Positions 17,650-26,157 of a stretch of DNA of 64,000 bases are shown here, piece by piece. The notes below the pieces were generated by a model. It searched no databases. It was given only the letters and a program-made list of their open reading frames with translations, and was not told the DNA's origin. The stretch is from Paenibacillus_AR mesotrionivorans (GTDB taxonomy: Bacteria; Bacillota; Bacilli; Paenibacillales; NBRC-103111). Made by a program: the position numbers and the translations under genes. Each line of letters starts with the position of its first letter. The stretch's first letter is position 1. The stretch covers positions 62,001-126,000 of the forward strand of contig NZ_JBJURJ010000014.1 in assembly GCF_046098205.1 (NCBI RefSeq), in the 5' to 3' direction.

Positions 17650-17847
17650 TTACAGTTTTACCACATTAGCTGCTTGCGGACCGCGTGCGCCTTCAACGAT
17701 ATCAAATTCCACTTCTTGTCCTTCTTCGAGGGTCTTGAAACCTTCGGATTGGATTGCGGAGAAGTGAACGAATACGTCGCCGCCATCTTCGCGTTCGATG
17801 AAGCCATAGCCTTTTTCTGCGTTAAACCATTTCACTTTACCTTGCAT
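17650..17847 (-). CDS. csp: Cold-shock protein (CspA/CspB family)
   Basis: Single-stranded nucleic-acid binding protein of the OB fold, an RNA chaperone at low temperature and in growth. 65 residues. Both RNP motifs are visible: KGYGFIER (RNP1) and DVFVHFSAI (RNP2). The family start is MQGKVKWFNAEKG; ATG at 17847 is chosen with AGGG ten bases upstream, although ATG at 17856 or upstream codons remain possible. It is transcribed alone from a near-consensus promoter with a leader of about 45 bases or more, and ends in a strong terminator. The specific paralogue cannot be assigned. Confidence 0.95.
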   Translation of the reverse strand: MQGKVKWFNAEKGYGFIEREDGGDVFVHFSAIQSEGFKTLEEGQEVEFDIVEGARGPQAANVVKL

Positions 17848-17898
17848 GCAGAACATTCCCTTCGTGTTCAAGTAGCTGTGAGTCATGCTCACAACCTG

Positions 17899-17927
17899 AT
17901 GATATCACCGGATGTAACCGATGTCAA
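17899..17927 (-). promoter_or_regulatory. Sigma-A promoter of the cold-shock gene
   Basis: Minus strand TTGACA (17922-17927), exactly 17 bases, TATCAT (17899-17904). It is a strong promoter. Confidence 0.85.
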
Positions 17928-18052
17928 TTGAAATGAAGCCCCCCAAAAGCCATTCGACAAAACTAGATATTATTCTCCTCAATTTTCTAAAAATTCCGGT
18001 ATGCACACGATAAGCACATTCTATGCACTCTATGAAACCTTGTTTTCATTGA

Positions 18053-18117
18053 CTATCCACAAAGTTATGCACATTATCCACAGGCTGGGGATAAATTTGT
18101 GCACAGGTTGTGGGGAT
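18053..18117 (+). promoter_or_regulatory. Cluster of DnaA-box-like 9-mers
   Basis: Within 65 bases: CTATCCACA (18053), TTATGCACA (18065), TTATCCACA (18074, perfect consensus), TGGGGATAA (18086, reverse orientation) and TGTGGGGAT (18109, reverse). Looser relatives (TATGCACAC, TAAGCACAT) lie at 18000-18030. The site is between divergent csp and xre genes. Apart from these boxes and the two promoters, the 449-base gap shows nothing recognisable at 18118-18250. Confidence 0.65.
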
Positions 18118-18253
18118 TTTTTTGTTGCCTTTGTTCGATTCTTGTCTATCTATGCCCCCGTTTGGCTTACCGGCCGCCTCTCTTTACTCCGTAACCGGTC
18201 CCTGATCCGCGTCTCTGTTTCTTCAATATATATCACGGTCCTCTTCGCGAATA

Positions 18254-18262
18254 TGCTATGAT
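18254..18262 (+). promoter_or_regulatory. Extended -10 promoter element of the XRE regulator
   Basis: TGCTATGAT about 35 bases before the start codon; the -35 region is poor. Confidence 0.45.
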
Positions 18263-18296
18263 AGAAATCAGAATAAAGAGACAGGGAGACAGACGT

Positions 18297-19061
18297 ATGG
18301 ACTTAACTTCAATCGGAACCAGAATCAGAACGCTCCGTATGGGCACTGGTCTTTCGATGAAAGCGCTGGCGGAGAAAATTACGGAACAAACCGGTGTAAC
18401 CATATCCTCCGGGCAAATCAGCGATTGGGAGAACAGCTACAAGAATCCCTCTGCCCCCGGGTTAATTGCCTTATCCCTGTTCTTCCAGGTTTCCGCCGAC
18501 TGGCTTCTCAAGGGCAGCGATCTTCCCGAGGACCAAATGGAGCTGATCCGCCTGTTTCACGAGCTGTCCGACCTGGATCAGGCCTTCGTCAAGCGGTACT
18601 TCCAGCTTGCTCTGCTGGACAAGGACATCTCACTGCCAACGGGGAAAATTCCCAACAAGCTTTTGCGCCGCTCCAAGGCCCTTTCCTTACAGAAGCTGCC
18701 GGCTGTCCGGGAGGACGCCTCTGCATATACCCTGGATGCAGGGCGGATTATTCCCCTGCTTAAGCCGGAGTCTGCCGGTACTGCCGCAGATTGGCTGAAG
18801 CATATCCAGGGTTATCTCCATGTTGCAGAGCCCCTGGAGTATTGTTTTGCCATTCCGGTTCCCTCTGGAAAGGACATCCTGGAACAGGAAAACGGCACCG
18901 GCATCCATTATGCCATTGTCCAGCCGCAGGAACGGTACGAACACGGCGAACCTGTAGCAGTCCACACCGCATCGGGGATTACAATAGAAGCCTTCGATGA
19001 CACACTTGGCCTCGCCGTGATCGGCAGGATTATTAATGAAGCAGCTCCTCCTTCAAAATAA
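18297..19061 (+). CDS. XRE-family transcriptional regulator
   Basis: 254 residues. Residues 4-70 are an HTH_3 / Cro-CI type domain (IGTRIRTLRMGTGLSMKALA, then SSGQISDWENSYKNPSAP and ALSLFFQVSADWLLKG). The C-terminal half is less clear. Its end (YAIVQPQERYEHGEPVAVH ... GLAVIGRII) recalls the S24/LexA-like fold of repressors, but a catalytic Ser-Lys pair is not evident. ATG at 18297 has AGGGAG eight bases upstream; the frame open from 18258 lacks this. The gene ends 29 bases inside the convergent gene 19033-20637, so their 3' ends overlap. The target is unknown; the flanking DnaA-box region or the neighbour's paired inverted sites are candidates. Confidence 0.8.
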   Translation: MDLTSIGTRIRTLRMGTGLSMKALAEKITEQTGVTISSGQISDWENSYKNPSAPGLIALSLFFQVSADWLLKGSDLPEDQMELIRLFHELSDLDQAFVKRYFQLALLDKDISLPTGKIPNKLLRRSKALSLQKLPAVREDASAYTLDAGRIIPLLKPESAGTAADWLKHIQGYLHVAEPLEYCFAIPVPSGKDILEQENGTGIHYAIVQPQERYEHGEPVAVHTASGITIEAFDDTLGLAVIGRIINEAAPPSK

Positions 19062-20637
19062 ACGCCCGCAGCAGCTCCGTATTATTGGCCAGTGCCTTAC
19101 AAATATGGTGGACACTGTATTCGTCCGCTTTGACCGAAAGCAGCAGATACACCAGCTCCTGCTGGCCAGGACGGTTGTTCAGTCTTAATATGAAATCCCA
19201 AGCCTTCTTATGAATGTAAAAGGATCTGCAGCGGGAGACTAGCATTACTTCCTTCTTCCGCTGGTCACCGGCACGGAACCGCTCCAGCTCCTCCCGCCAC
19301 ATCTCCCGCCCTACCCCCATAATATAAGCGCTGACTTCCCCCAGCTTCTCCATTAAACGGGGATGGATGCGGTCTCCCCATGTCCATCCGATTAGCCCCT
19401 CCACCTGATCAATATCGTAACCGTGGGACTGACTTTGCTCCAGATCATCCATAATCAGCCCCATCTTCTCCAGGAAAGCATTCCTTCTACCCCCCCTCAT
19501 AGATTCCGCGCGCCGCTCCAAAACTGCATCCATATCACAGCAGTCCCCTAGCTCCGCCCTCAACAGGTCCACAACCTCGTAATAGGAATATCCCGTCCGC
19601 AAGGGCTCCTTCACCCCTGCTACCGTAAGAATAACCCTTCCCAGCATGGAATAGACCGTCTCCGGTATTTCCCGCCGCGGCTCCAGCAATCCGGAAAACC
19701 GCCTATGCTCCTTCTGCTCCGGAGCTTCCGGCCACCCCAATTGAAGGACAACCTCAGCGAAAGATGCAGCATCAAAGTTGCAGCCCTTCCGGTCCAGCAC
19801 ACAAATCCGGCAGGCCTCTGCCAAAGGAAAGCCCTGGAGCAGAAACTCTTGCAACACCTTACGGAAACCCATCATCCCCACCGGATGCTCCCGAAACCGG
19901 GCAAGATAATAAGAACGAATCACCGAAACGGAAAATTGCCCTCTCATAAACGCGCCCCGCTCCTCATCCGAGTCCACCAGGGACAGCCTCATCCACGCCT
20001 CCAACGCGCTTACCTCATTGCGCACCAGCGGACGAATCCGATTCAATAACCGGCTGGCATCACACCGTTCGGAAGCCGTAATCGGTTGCTGCAGGATCGC
20101 ATTCGCCCACCCCACCGCAGACATCATCTGCTCCCATGTTACGTCCCCCGTCACCACAGCCTTTCCCGGGAAGCGGCTTTCTATTAAACAAGCAATTGCC
20201 AACACATACAAATGATACGGATGTCCTTTCGTCTTCCCATCAAAAACCACCACAGCGCCACCCGCATCCGCAGCGGCCGGCTCCAGCCACTCCTCCTCCA
20301 GCAAACCGGCCAACACATCCGTTCTACTCCCCCCGCCACGCCGGGACAGCCTACTCCGGTACACTTCCAGACTCCTCACCAGCTCGAAGGATTCCCCAGT
20401 CTGCAGCGACACCTCATCCCCGAACACATGCCACCCGACACCATTCCCCGCCTGCTTCAACAGCCGCTCCCTGGAGCGGTCCACATAGGACCACAACACC
20501 TTATACGTCTCCTCATCAACCAGCAAATCCAAAAAAGGATACGCCCCCACCAGCAGCAGCGACTCCTCATACACCCGCTCCCACTCAACCGGCTCCATCT
20601 CCATCGGCAGAATCTCCAACCGGATGTAACCTCCCAT
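19033..20637 (-). CDS. Hypothetical protein, 534 residues, no recognised domain
   Basis: The product is not recognised. It begins MGGYIRLEILPMEMEPVEWERVYEES, is acidic and largely helical, and has no signal peptide or membrane segment. A conspicuous central stretch reads VVVFDGKTKGHPYHLYVLAI. A cysteine-containing stretch EACRICVLDRKGCNFD lies near residue 300; it might bind metal, but the pattern is short of a full site. ATG at 20637 is chosen because GGGGGAGG lies eight bases upstream. It is preceded by its own promoter, flanked by inverted 9-mers. The 3' end overlaps the XRE gene by 29 bases, and it may be partnered with that regulator. It stands at the border of the sugar-modification island. 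Confidence 0.7.
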   Translation of the reverse strand: MGGYIRLEILPMEMEPVEWERVYEESLLLVGAYPFLDLLVDEETYKVLWSYVDRSRERLLKQAGNGVGWHVFGDEVSLQTGESFELVRSLEVYRSRLSRRGGGSRTDVLAGLLEEEWLEPAAADAGGAVVVFDGKTKGHPYHLYVLAIACLIESRFPGKAVVTGDVTWEQMMSAVGWANAILQQPITASERCDASRLLNRIRPLVRNEVSALEAWMRLSLVDSDEERGAFMRGQFSVSVIRSYYLARFREHPVGMMGFRKVLQEFLLQGFPLAEACRICVLDRKGCNFDAASFAEVVLQLGWPEAPEQKEHRRFSGLLEPRREIPETVYSMLGRVILTVAGVKEPLRTGYSYYEVVDLLRAELGDCCDMDAVLERRAESMRGGRRNAFLEKMGLIMDDLEQSQSHGYDIDQVEGLIGWTWGDRIHPRLMEKLGEVSAYIMGVGREMWREELERFRAGDQRKKEVMLVSRCRSFYIHKKAWDFILRLNNRPGQQELVYLLLSVKADEYSVHHICKALANNTELLRAFILKEELLH

Positions 20638-20670
20638 CTCCCAGCCCTCCCCCGATTGCCGAAACAACCA

Positions 20671-20725
20671 CTCCTAAATGAGATTGAAAAAACTTATTTT
20701 TGCCTATTATAAACCTATTTAGGAG
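20671..20725. promoter_or_regulatory. Inverted 9-mers flanking the promoter of the 534-residue protein
   Basis: CTCCTAAAT at 20671-20679 and ATTTAGGAG at 20717-20725 are perfect inverted copies, one on each side of the -10 box. They could be paired operator half-sites; the long separation makes a terminator unlikely. Confidence 0.4.
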
Positions 20726-20735
20726 CGTTGGGCAA
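20706..20735 (-). promoter_or_regulatory. Promoter of the 534-residue protein gene
   Basis: Minus strand TTGCCC (20730-20735), 18 bases, TATAAT (20706-20711), about 70 bases before the start codon. Confidence 0.6.
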
Positions 20736-20789
20736 TGTGTTGGGTGGGGGTGGGAATGAGAAAAACAATATTCACAGAAATGGAAAAGG

Positions 20790-20816
20790 GCCCATTCCGA
20801 GGGTTCGGAAATGGGC
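20790..20816 (-). terminator. Terminator at the end of the glycosyltransferase operon
   Basis: Minus strand GCCCATTTCCGA ... CGGAATGGGC, then CCTTTTCC. The T-run is short and the reverse direction also ends in TATTTGTTG, so it may work both ways. Confidence 0.6.
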
Positions 20817-20927
20817 TATTTGTTGCTGTCTATTAAGACTTGGATTACAATTGCCCCGTTCCGGGGATTCGTCATCTCATAATTATTGTAGTTTCGTTAC
20901 TATGAGCTGAAACACTCAGATAGACTG

Positions 20928-22616
20928 TTACGGGCAATTGCTTAGTTGCTGCCGAAATACCGCGAGCTCCTCATCACCTGGAAGCGCTTGTTCCCATTCG
21001 GCCAGCTCCCGAGATGCCTCTGCATAGCGTGAACAATCCAACAGATAGGCAATCCACAGCTTTTTGAAATAAATATACAGATCTGCACTTTCGGCGGCAG
21101 CAGAAAGATTCTGCCCCAACAGGAAGTACGACTCAACATCCTCATCTGCGATTTCGAGATTCTCCGATACCGCTATATATTTATCCAGTGCACCTAAAAA
21201 ATCTTCTTGCAAAATTAATCGAACAACTGGGGAAAACTTATTAGCCAACCCAGCACTAACATTTTGAAGCAACAGGCTTTTCCCCATAAGCTCATAGATT
21301 TGTACATCTACTTGTAGGGATTCTGCAGACCGAGGTCGCGTTTGCTTGATATCTATAAGGAGAACAAATCTCTCTTCATCCGGTTTACCCAATAGTCGAT
21401 ATAGATTGACTTGAAATTCTGTCAGTAATGAGTGGTCAGAACCATGGCAATCAAACCAATGATGAAGACCATCTAGAACGTCGGCATAATTTCTTTTCGT
21501 GAGGGGTTCGATCAGATCGGGTATGGCTTGGAATAAAAACCTTAGGCCATCTTGCGAAATAATGTTCGATAAATGCGGATAAAGAACGAGAATAATCTCA
21601 GCCGCGGGTTGAGATCCTTTCTGAGTTCTGCATACCTGCCCTTCAATCAATCTTCGGACAATTTCCTCATAGAACCTCGTCTCTTCTTCACCATAGCCCC
21701 CTGTCCAAGCAATATATCGGCGCATAGAATCACTGGTAAGGAGTGTGTGCAGAGCAGCAAGTTCCTCAGATGCAGGGAGAGGGGCATGCTTCAGGACGTT
21801 GTATGTGTCGTTGATACCATCAAAGTATACCGCAAGTAGGAAAACATGGTTTTGGCGAGAGACCGCTCCGCATTTGTCCACCAGAATAGTTCGCATTTGA
21901 TTATCCAGTACATGGTCACATATGAAGCGAGTAGCATCTAGCTGATAGGACGAAGATGTTGTACTGACATAATAACGGTGTAACGATTCTGCTAAAAGGC
22001 CAACACGCTGGGCATTTCGGAAATATTCAGCTGTTCCTCTTGTGTCACCACCGTATATATGCAGAGATGGTGTCCGCTCATTATCAATTTGGCGAATTAC
22101 GGAAATTCGATAAAGCTTGCCCCACATTGTTCGCATAAACACATGGTAGTCGGGAAAATGCAGACCATATGCCTCGGGGGTATCCAAAATTAGATTCCTT
22201 TCCGGCACCCGAGAAGCATACTGATGACCAGTCGATGCACTTATAAAATCATACCCACACGCAGCGATATCCAACTGATACTCCGTCATAAAATTAAGCA
22301 TATGTTCCAGGAAGTTCGGCTTGTATTCGTCATCCGCATCTAAGAAACAGAGACAATCCGTATCCTGATAGCTATGGATAATCTCCCACCATCCGTTTCC
22401 TGGCGCCATCACCCAATTTTGCGAATTGACTAACAGGACAATGCGCTCATCCTTGGCAGCATATTTTCGAATGATGTCGCCAGTGGTGTCCGCGCTGCCA
22501 TTATCCAACATATACCAGATCCAATTTTGCTCGGTTTGGGCTAGCATACTGAGAATAGTTCGCTCGATTGTTTTCTCAGCGTTATAAGCACAAGTATAGA
22601 CAATGTTTGCTCTCAA
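20928..22616 (-). CDS. Family 2 glycosyltransferase with long C-terminal region
   Basis: 562 residues. Residues 1-110 are a GT-A fold (NIVYTCAYNAEKTIERTILSML, LDNGSADTTG, and the DXD-like FLDADDEYKPNF at about residue 95). The remaining 400 residues have no recognised domain; the end is helical and resembles TPR-like packing. It starts at TTG and overlaps the upstream gene by four bases, with no strong ribosome site, so translation is probably coupled. It is the last gene of the island operon. Acceptor and sugar are unknown; flagellin is the likely target given the flagellar genes nearby. Base composition is lower in GC than the arg or flagellar core genes. Confidence 0.85.
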   Translation of the reverse strand: MRANIVYTCAYNAEKTIERTILSMLAQTEQNWIWYMLDNGSADTTGDIIRKYAAKDERIVLLVNSQNWVMAPGNGWWEIIHSYQDTDCLCFLDADDEYKPNFLEHMLNFMTEYQLDIAACGYDFISASTGHQYASRVPERNLILDTPEAYGLHFPDYHVFMRTMWGKLYRISVIRQIDNERTPSLHIYGGDTRGTAEYFRNAQRVGLLAESLHRYYVSTTSSSYQLDATRFICDHVLDNQMRTILVDKCGAVSRQNHVFLLAVYFDGINDTYNVLKHAPLPASEELAALHTLLTSDSMRRYIAWTGGYGEEETRFYEEIVRRLIEGQVCRTQKGSQPAAEIILVLYPHLSNIISQDGLRFLFQAIPDLIEPLTKRNYADVLDGLHHWFDCHGSDHSLLTEFQVNLYRLLGKPDEERFVLLIDIKQTRPRSAESLQVDVQIYELMGKSLLLQNVSAGLANKFSPVVRLILQEDFLGALDKYIAVSENLEIADEDVESYFLLGQNLSAAAESADLYIYFKKLWIAYLLDCSRYAEASRELAEWEQALPGDEELAVFRQQLSNCP

Positions 22617-23524
22617 GATGGCTCACCACCAGTTCCAGTCACCCATATCTCATCAAAACGGTTGTTATCTACATAATCTTGCATAAAGCGCAACTGTGTT
22701 TCGCATCCGGCGATGGAGTTTTCAGCAATCAACTGGCACATACTGTGCATATAAGAGTAAATGGACGACTCTACGGCCTCAGCGATTTCGGGCGCGCGCT
22801 CCAAAAGATAGTAAGCCCGTGTCTGATACATGGTCAGGTATTCATCAAGCAATTTTGGTGTTATCCTCCTGTTATGAATAAAAACTGTCATATTGGAGGT
22901 GTGCTTCCTGAAGGCATACATCGGACGGTTCCATACCACCAACCGCCTCGCCCTTTCAAATACCTTATAGATGATATGGATGTCGTCTACAAGTACCTGA
23001 TGCGGAAAAGCCATTCCCTCCCATAGTTCACGCCGAAACAGCTTGGTCGGCGGCGCGACATTATAGATCCGCCGTTGAAGCAACTCCCGTAACCCTTGCA
23101 GCCGATCCAGGACAATCCTTTCCTCGCCAATGAAATACGGCTCCAACCGATCCCCGAAGTCGTTATAACTCCCGCACATGGCAATATCCACATCATCTTC
23201 ATGTACAAGCCGCGCAAGGAAAGACAGCATATCCGGATAGCAGTAGTCATCATCGTCCACAAACGTCACATATTCACCGGATGCTGCAGAAAGCCCTTGG
23301 TTGCGTCCATGGGAGGCGCCCATGTTGTGGGGAATGGTAATCAGCTTGATTCGACTGTCTGCTTCCACATAAGCCTGGCAAATAGGAGCAGTACCGTCTG
23401 TCGAGCCGTTGTTGACTAAAACCAACTCGTAATCTACAAAGCTCTGGCTCCGTAAGGAGTCCAGCATTAAAGACAAGAACCGCATGCGGTTGTAGGTCAC
23501 TAAGATTACACTGATTAACGGCAT
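22613..23524 (-). CDS. Family 2 glycosyltransferase
   Basis: 303 residues. Classic GT-A start PLISVILVTYNRMRFLSLML, nucleotide-binding LVNNGSTDGTAPIC, and the DXD-type motif FVDDDDYCYPDM near residue 90. The acceptor-side region is short. ATG at 23524 has GAAGGAG five bases upstream. Only ten bases separate it from the upstream glycosyltransferase, and it overlaps the downstream one by four, so all three are cotranscribed. The transferred sugar is unknown; nucleotide sugars made by the upstream genes of the same operon are the obvious donors. Confidence 0.88.
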   Translation of the reverse strand: MPLISVILVTYNRMRFLSLMLDSLRSQSFVDYELVLVNNGSTDGTAPICQAYVEADSRIKLITIPHNMGASHGRNQGLSAASGEYVTFVDDDDYCYPDMLSFLARLVHEDDVDIAMCGSYNDFGDRLEPYFIGEERIVLDRLQGLRELLQRRIYNVAPPTKLFRRELWEGMAFPHQVLVDDIHIIYKVFERARRLVVWNRPMYAFRKHTSNMTVFIHNRRITPKLLDEYLTMYQTRAYYLLERAPEIAEAVESSIYSYMHSMCQLIAENSIAGCETQLRFMQDYVDNNRFDEIWVTGTGGEPS

Positions 23525-23534
23525 GGCTACTCCT

Positions 23535-24884
23535 TCAATACTCAAATTCAACCACAAAGATGCGAGTTTCATGAATACCGAGAGAAATGAACTGCTGTTT
23601 CAAAGCCCACCGGACGTTGGCGTACATAGATGCAATTACAACGGCTATGGGTTTATGAACCTTGGACACCGCTGAGGGGAGCCAAATGGGGGTACCACCC
23701 AGCATCGTACCTGCCTTCTTTTCATCGTTGTCCAGAAAAGCGGAAATCTGGATTCCATATGCCTCGAATATAGTCTTCATATGCTCACCCACATTCCCGG
23801 TTGGAGCAAGATATATATATCCATCCGTCAGACTTGCAACAATTTTGTCGATCGTATGTCTGGCTGTTGCCCATGAATGACCAAGAACAGTGTTTGGTTC
23901 ACCGCTTTGACGCAGGGCTAGTATAGGGTAACGTATGCGGTCCGGCCAATTATTGCCGCCTTGTTCAGGTAAATTTCTTACCGAATCTTTGATCTTAGCC
24001 ACGCACTTTTGCAGCTCCTCCCCATCCAATACACTCAGTGTAGCATGAAGGGAGTAGTGCCACGCATCCATAATGCTCAGGATGTAGTCACGCTTACGCC
24101 TCGATAATCCTTCCACCAGCAAAAGCTCTTCATGCGTAATCAATGTTAGGCAGATCGCAGAAGCTTGTTCTGCCGCGGACGTTCTGGATACAGACGACCT
24201 ACGCAACCTATAACGATACATTGGCTTGTCTATATAATATATCGAATCTGCCAGCATCAAGGCTTGATTATTAAGAGTGACGTCATAGTGAAGGGGCGCT
24301 GATCGGGTGACTACACCATTTGTACGCGTGGGATCGTAAAATACTTCCTGTCGGCGCACGAGTATTTCACGGCTACAAATCAGCCGCCACATTGTCAAGT
24401 GCAGCGGTAGATGACCCACTAGATAGGTAAGGGCTGACTCCATGCTGCCATTATTGATGAGATCAGGAGAATAGGGGGCATCCACATAGTTAAGTGTCCC
24501 CTCATCCGAAAACGTCTCAAATTGACCGAATAAGACATCAGGCGCCTTCTCTCGCAGAGCATCCGCAATAACTCGATATATCCCCGGCGAAAGCAAATCA
24601 TCGCCATCAACTGCCTGAACATACGTCCCAGATGCAGCATGAAGGCCATACAAAACAGCACGGCCCCCTAGTGGCTCACCATCCAGCTCAAAATAACGGA
24701 TGCGTTCATGGAGCCCCGCATAGTACCGGCATATCGCTCTGCTCCCATCCTCGGAGTTGTTATCCACCAGCACAATCTCATAGTCGTCAAAGGGCTGTGC
24801 CAGGATACTGTCCAGACACTCGCCGATATAACGCTCCAGGTTATACACACTTACAACAAAACTGATCAGTGGCCGTATGCTCAT
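23535..24884 (-). CDS. Glycosyltransferase fused to a C-terminal nucleotide-binding-like domain
   Basis: 449 residues. Residues 1-230 are a family 2 GT-A domain (LISFVVSVYNLERYIGECLDS, LVDNNSEDGSRAI, DXD in AVDGDDLLSPG). Residues about 345-449 form a second module (YIYLAPTGNVGEHMKTIFEA ... ISAFLDNDEKKAG), with the look of the small Rossmann domain found at the N-terminus of sugar acyltransferases of the PglD kind. A similar module occurs in the FkbM protein encoded next door. ATG has GGAGG ten bases upstream. Which sugar it transfers is unknown. Confidence 0.85.
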   Translation of the reverse strand: MSIRPLISFVVSVYNLERYIGECLDSILAQPFDDYEIVLVDNNSEDGSRAICRYYAGLHERIRYFELDGEPLGGRAVLYGLHAASGTYVQAVDGDDLLSPGIYRVIADALREKAPDVLFGQFETFSDEGTLNYVDAPYSPDLINNGSMESALTYLVGHLPLHLTMWRLICSREILVRRQEVFYDPTRTNGVVTRSAPLHYDVTLNNQALMLADSIYYIDKPMYRYRLRRSSVSRTSAAEQASAICLTLITHEELLLVEGLSRRKRDYILSIMDAWHYSLHATLSVLDGEELQKCVAKIKDSVRNLPEQGGNNWPDRIRYPILALRQSGEPNTVLGHSWATARHTIDKIVASLTDGYIYLAPTGNVGEHMKTIFEAYGIQISAFLDNDEKKAGTMLGGTPIWLPSAVSKVHKPIAVVIASMYANVRWALKQQFISLGIHETRIFVVEFEY

Positions 24885-24905
24885 GCCCGTTGTTCCTCCA
24901 CTTAC

Positions 24906-26042
24906 TCATATCGCATACAACACGGTCTCCCATTCGTAAAGGGAATGATGCCGTAAGTACAATCGGTATTCTTCATTCAATGAAAGGATGTAAGAGGGAA
25001 TCTCTAGAATATCCTCCGGCTTGTGATAGACGCATATAGCAAGGCGCGGTTTATCACGCCGGATGATGCCGCTAGCGCCGTGCAGGGCGTTGAGTTCAGC
25101 ACCTTCAATATCCATCTTGAGGAATGTCACCTTGTTTTCTGAATCCACTACATCGTCCAGCCGTATTGTTTCAATCTTTAATGCGCCATCCGCTGCAATA
25201 CCAGCACCACCGTTGTGGTTATCTTCTCCGAAGTGAAGCGTTTCGGCAGTATTCCATAGGCCTTTATTTTGAATGGTCACATGATCAACCCGGTGTTCGC
25301 GTAAGGTGTTCATTGTTACGGCAAAGGATTCTGTATGGGGCTCAAAGCCGTAGATATGTTTATAGCCCATCTTGCCTGTAAATTCCCGAAAGGCTAGAAT
25401 GGTATGGCCGTCAAAGCATCCGGCATCAATGAATACTTCATTAGGCAAAGGCTTCATAATGTCTTCAGGGAAATATTGACGAATATAGTCAAACGATATT
25501 GTATCTACAGAATCAAACATAAAAAATAATGCATCCTCTGGGATAGAGCGCTCTAAAAGAGCCCGGCGGATTTCGTGCTGATATGCTGCATACAAAGTGG
25601 TAATCAGAACCGCTGCATCCCCGCGTAACATCAGGGCCTCATCCATAGATATGATTTGACGTCCACCGTATGTCTCCCCATGTTTGTAGGTATCGCAAAT
25701 TGCCTTTATAGGAACCTCTAAGAATTCCATATAGTTTACGCAATAAGACAGCATAGCTCCTGCACCGTATAGAATAACGCCCCTGGTGCGCATATTTTCG
25801 TTTTTTGCGAAATCAAAAGCATCAGGATAAGCCGGGGTATCAGGCCTGCGGATTCTTTCCACATCCCGTCGCAGTTGTTTGTATTTGATTATACTGTCCT
25901 CACTGGTAAGCAGTAGTCTACGGTGCAGTTCTCGTTGGTTCCCGGTTTTGTAATATTCATAACGCCAGTCAAAGATATCACGGGATTCCTCGTCCATGAG
26001 GCGTTTGCGAATGTCTTCTGCGTTTACTTCCAGCATATTCAT
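24906..26042 (-). CDS. FkbM-family methyltransferase with an N-terminal Rossmann-like domain
   Basis: 378 residues. About residues 80-175 form a GAGAMLSYCVNY... ICDTYKHGETYGG module, like that fused to the adjacent glycosyltransferase. Residues 205-350 are an FkbM-type SAM-dependent methyltransferase: VFIDAGCFDGHTILAF binds SAM, IYGFEPHTESF and FLKMDIEGAELNALHG follow in the usual order. It probably O-methylates a sugar of the glycan made by this operon. Start: ATG at 26042 has GGAGG eight bases upstream; ATG at 26057 and 26036 are alternatives. A 115-base gap separates it from the SDR gene upstream. Confidence 0.88.
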   Translation of the reverse strand: MNMLEVNAEDIRKRLMDEESRDIFDWRYEYYKTGNQRELHRRLLLTSEDSIIKYKQLRRDVERIRRPDTPAYPDAFDFAKNENMRTRGVILYGAGAMLSYCVNYMEFLEVPIKAICDTYKHGETYGGRQIISMDEALMLRGDAAVLITTLYAAYQHEIRRALLERSIPEDALFFMFDSVDTISFDYIRQYFPEDIMKPLPNEVFIDAGCFDGHTILAFREFTGKMGYKHIYGFEPHTESFAVTMNTLREHRVDHVTIQNKGLWNTAETLHFGEDNHNGGAGIAADGALKIETIRLDDVVDSENKVTFLKMDIEGAELNALHGASGIIRRDKPRLAICVYHKPEDILEIPSYILSLNEEYRLYLRHHSLYEWETVLYAI

Positions 26043-26157
26043 TGATGATGCCTCCATTCGCTGTTGTTGTTTCCTAACGGAAATGGTACAAGATCTACTA
26101 CGTAGATGATAACATCAGAAAAATGTTTTTTTACATCCTTTCCACTATCAGAAGCCA

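Noticed and set aside
18000..18120. Chromosomal replication origin
   Set aside because: DnaA boxes are present, but there is no dnaA, dnaN, recF or gyrB, and no clear AT-rich unwinding element next to them.
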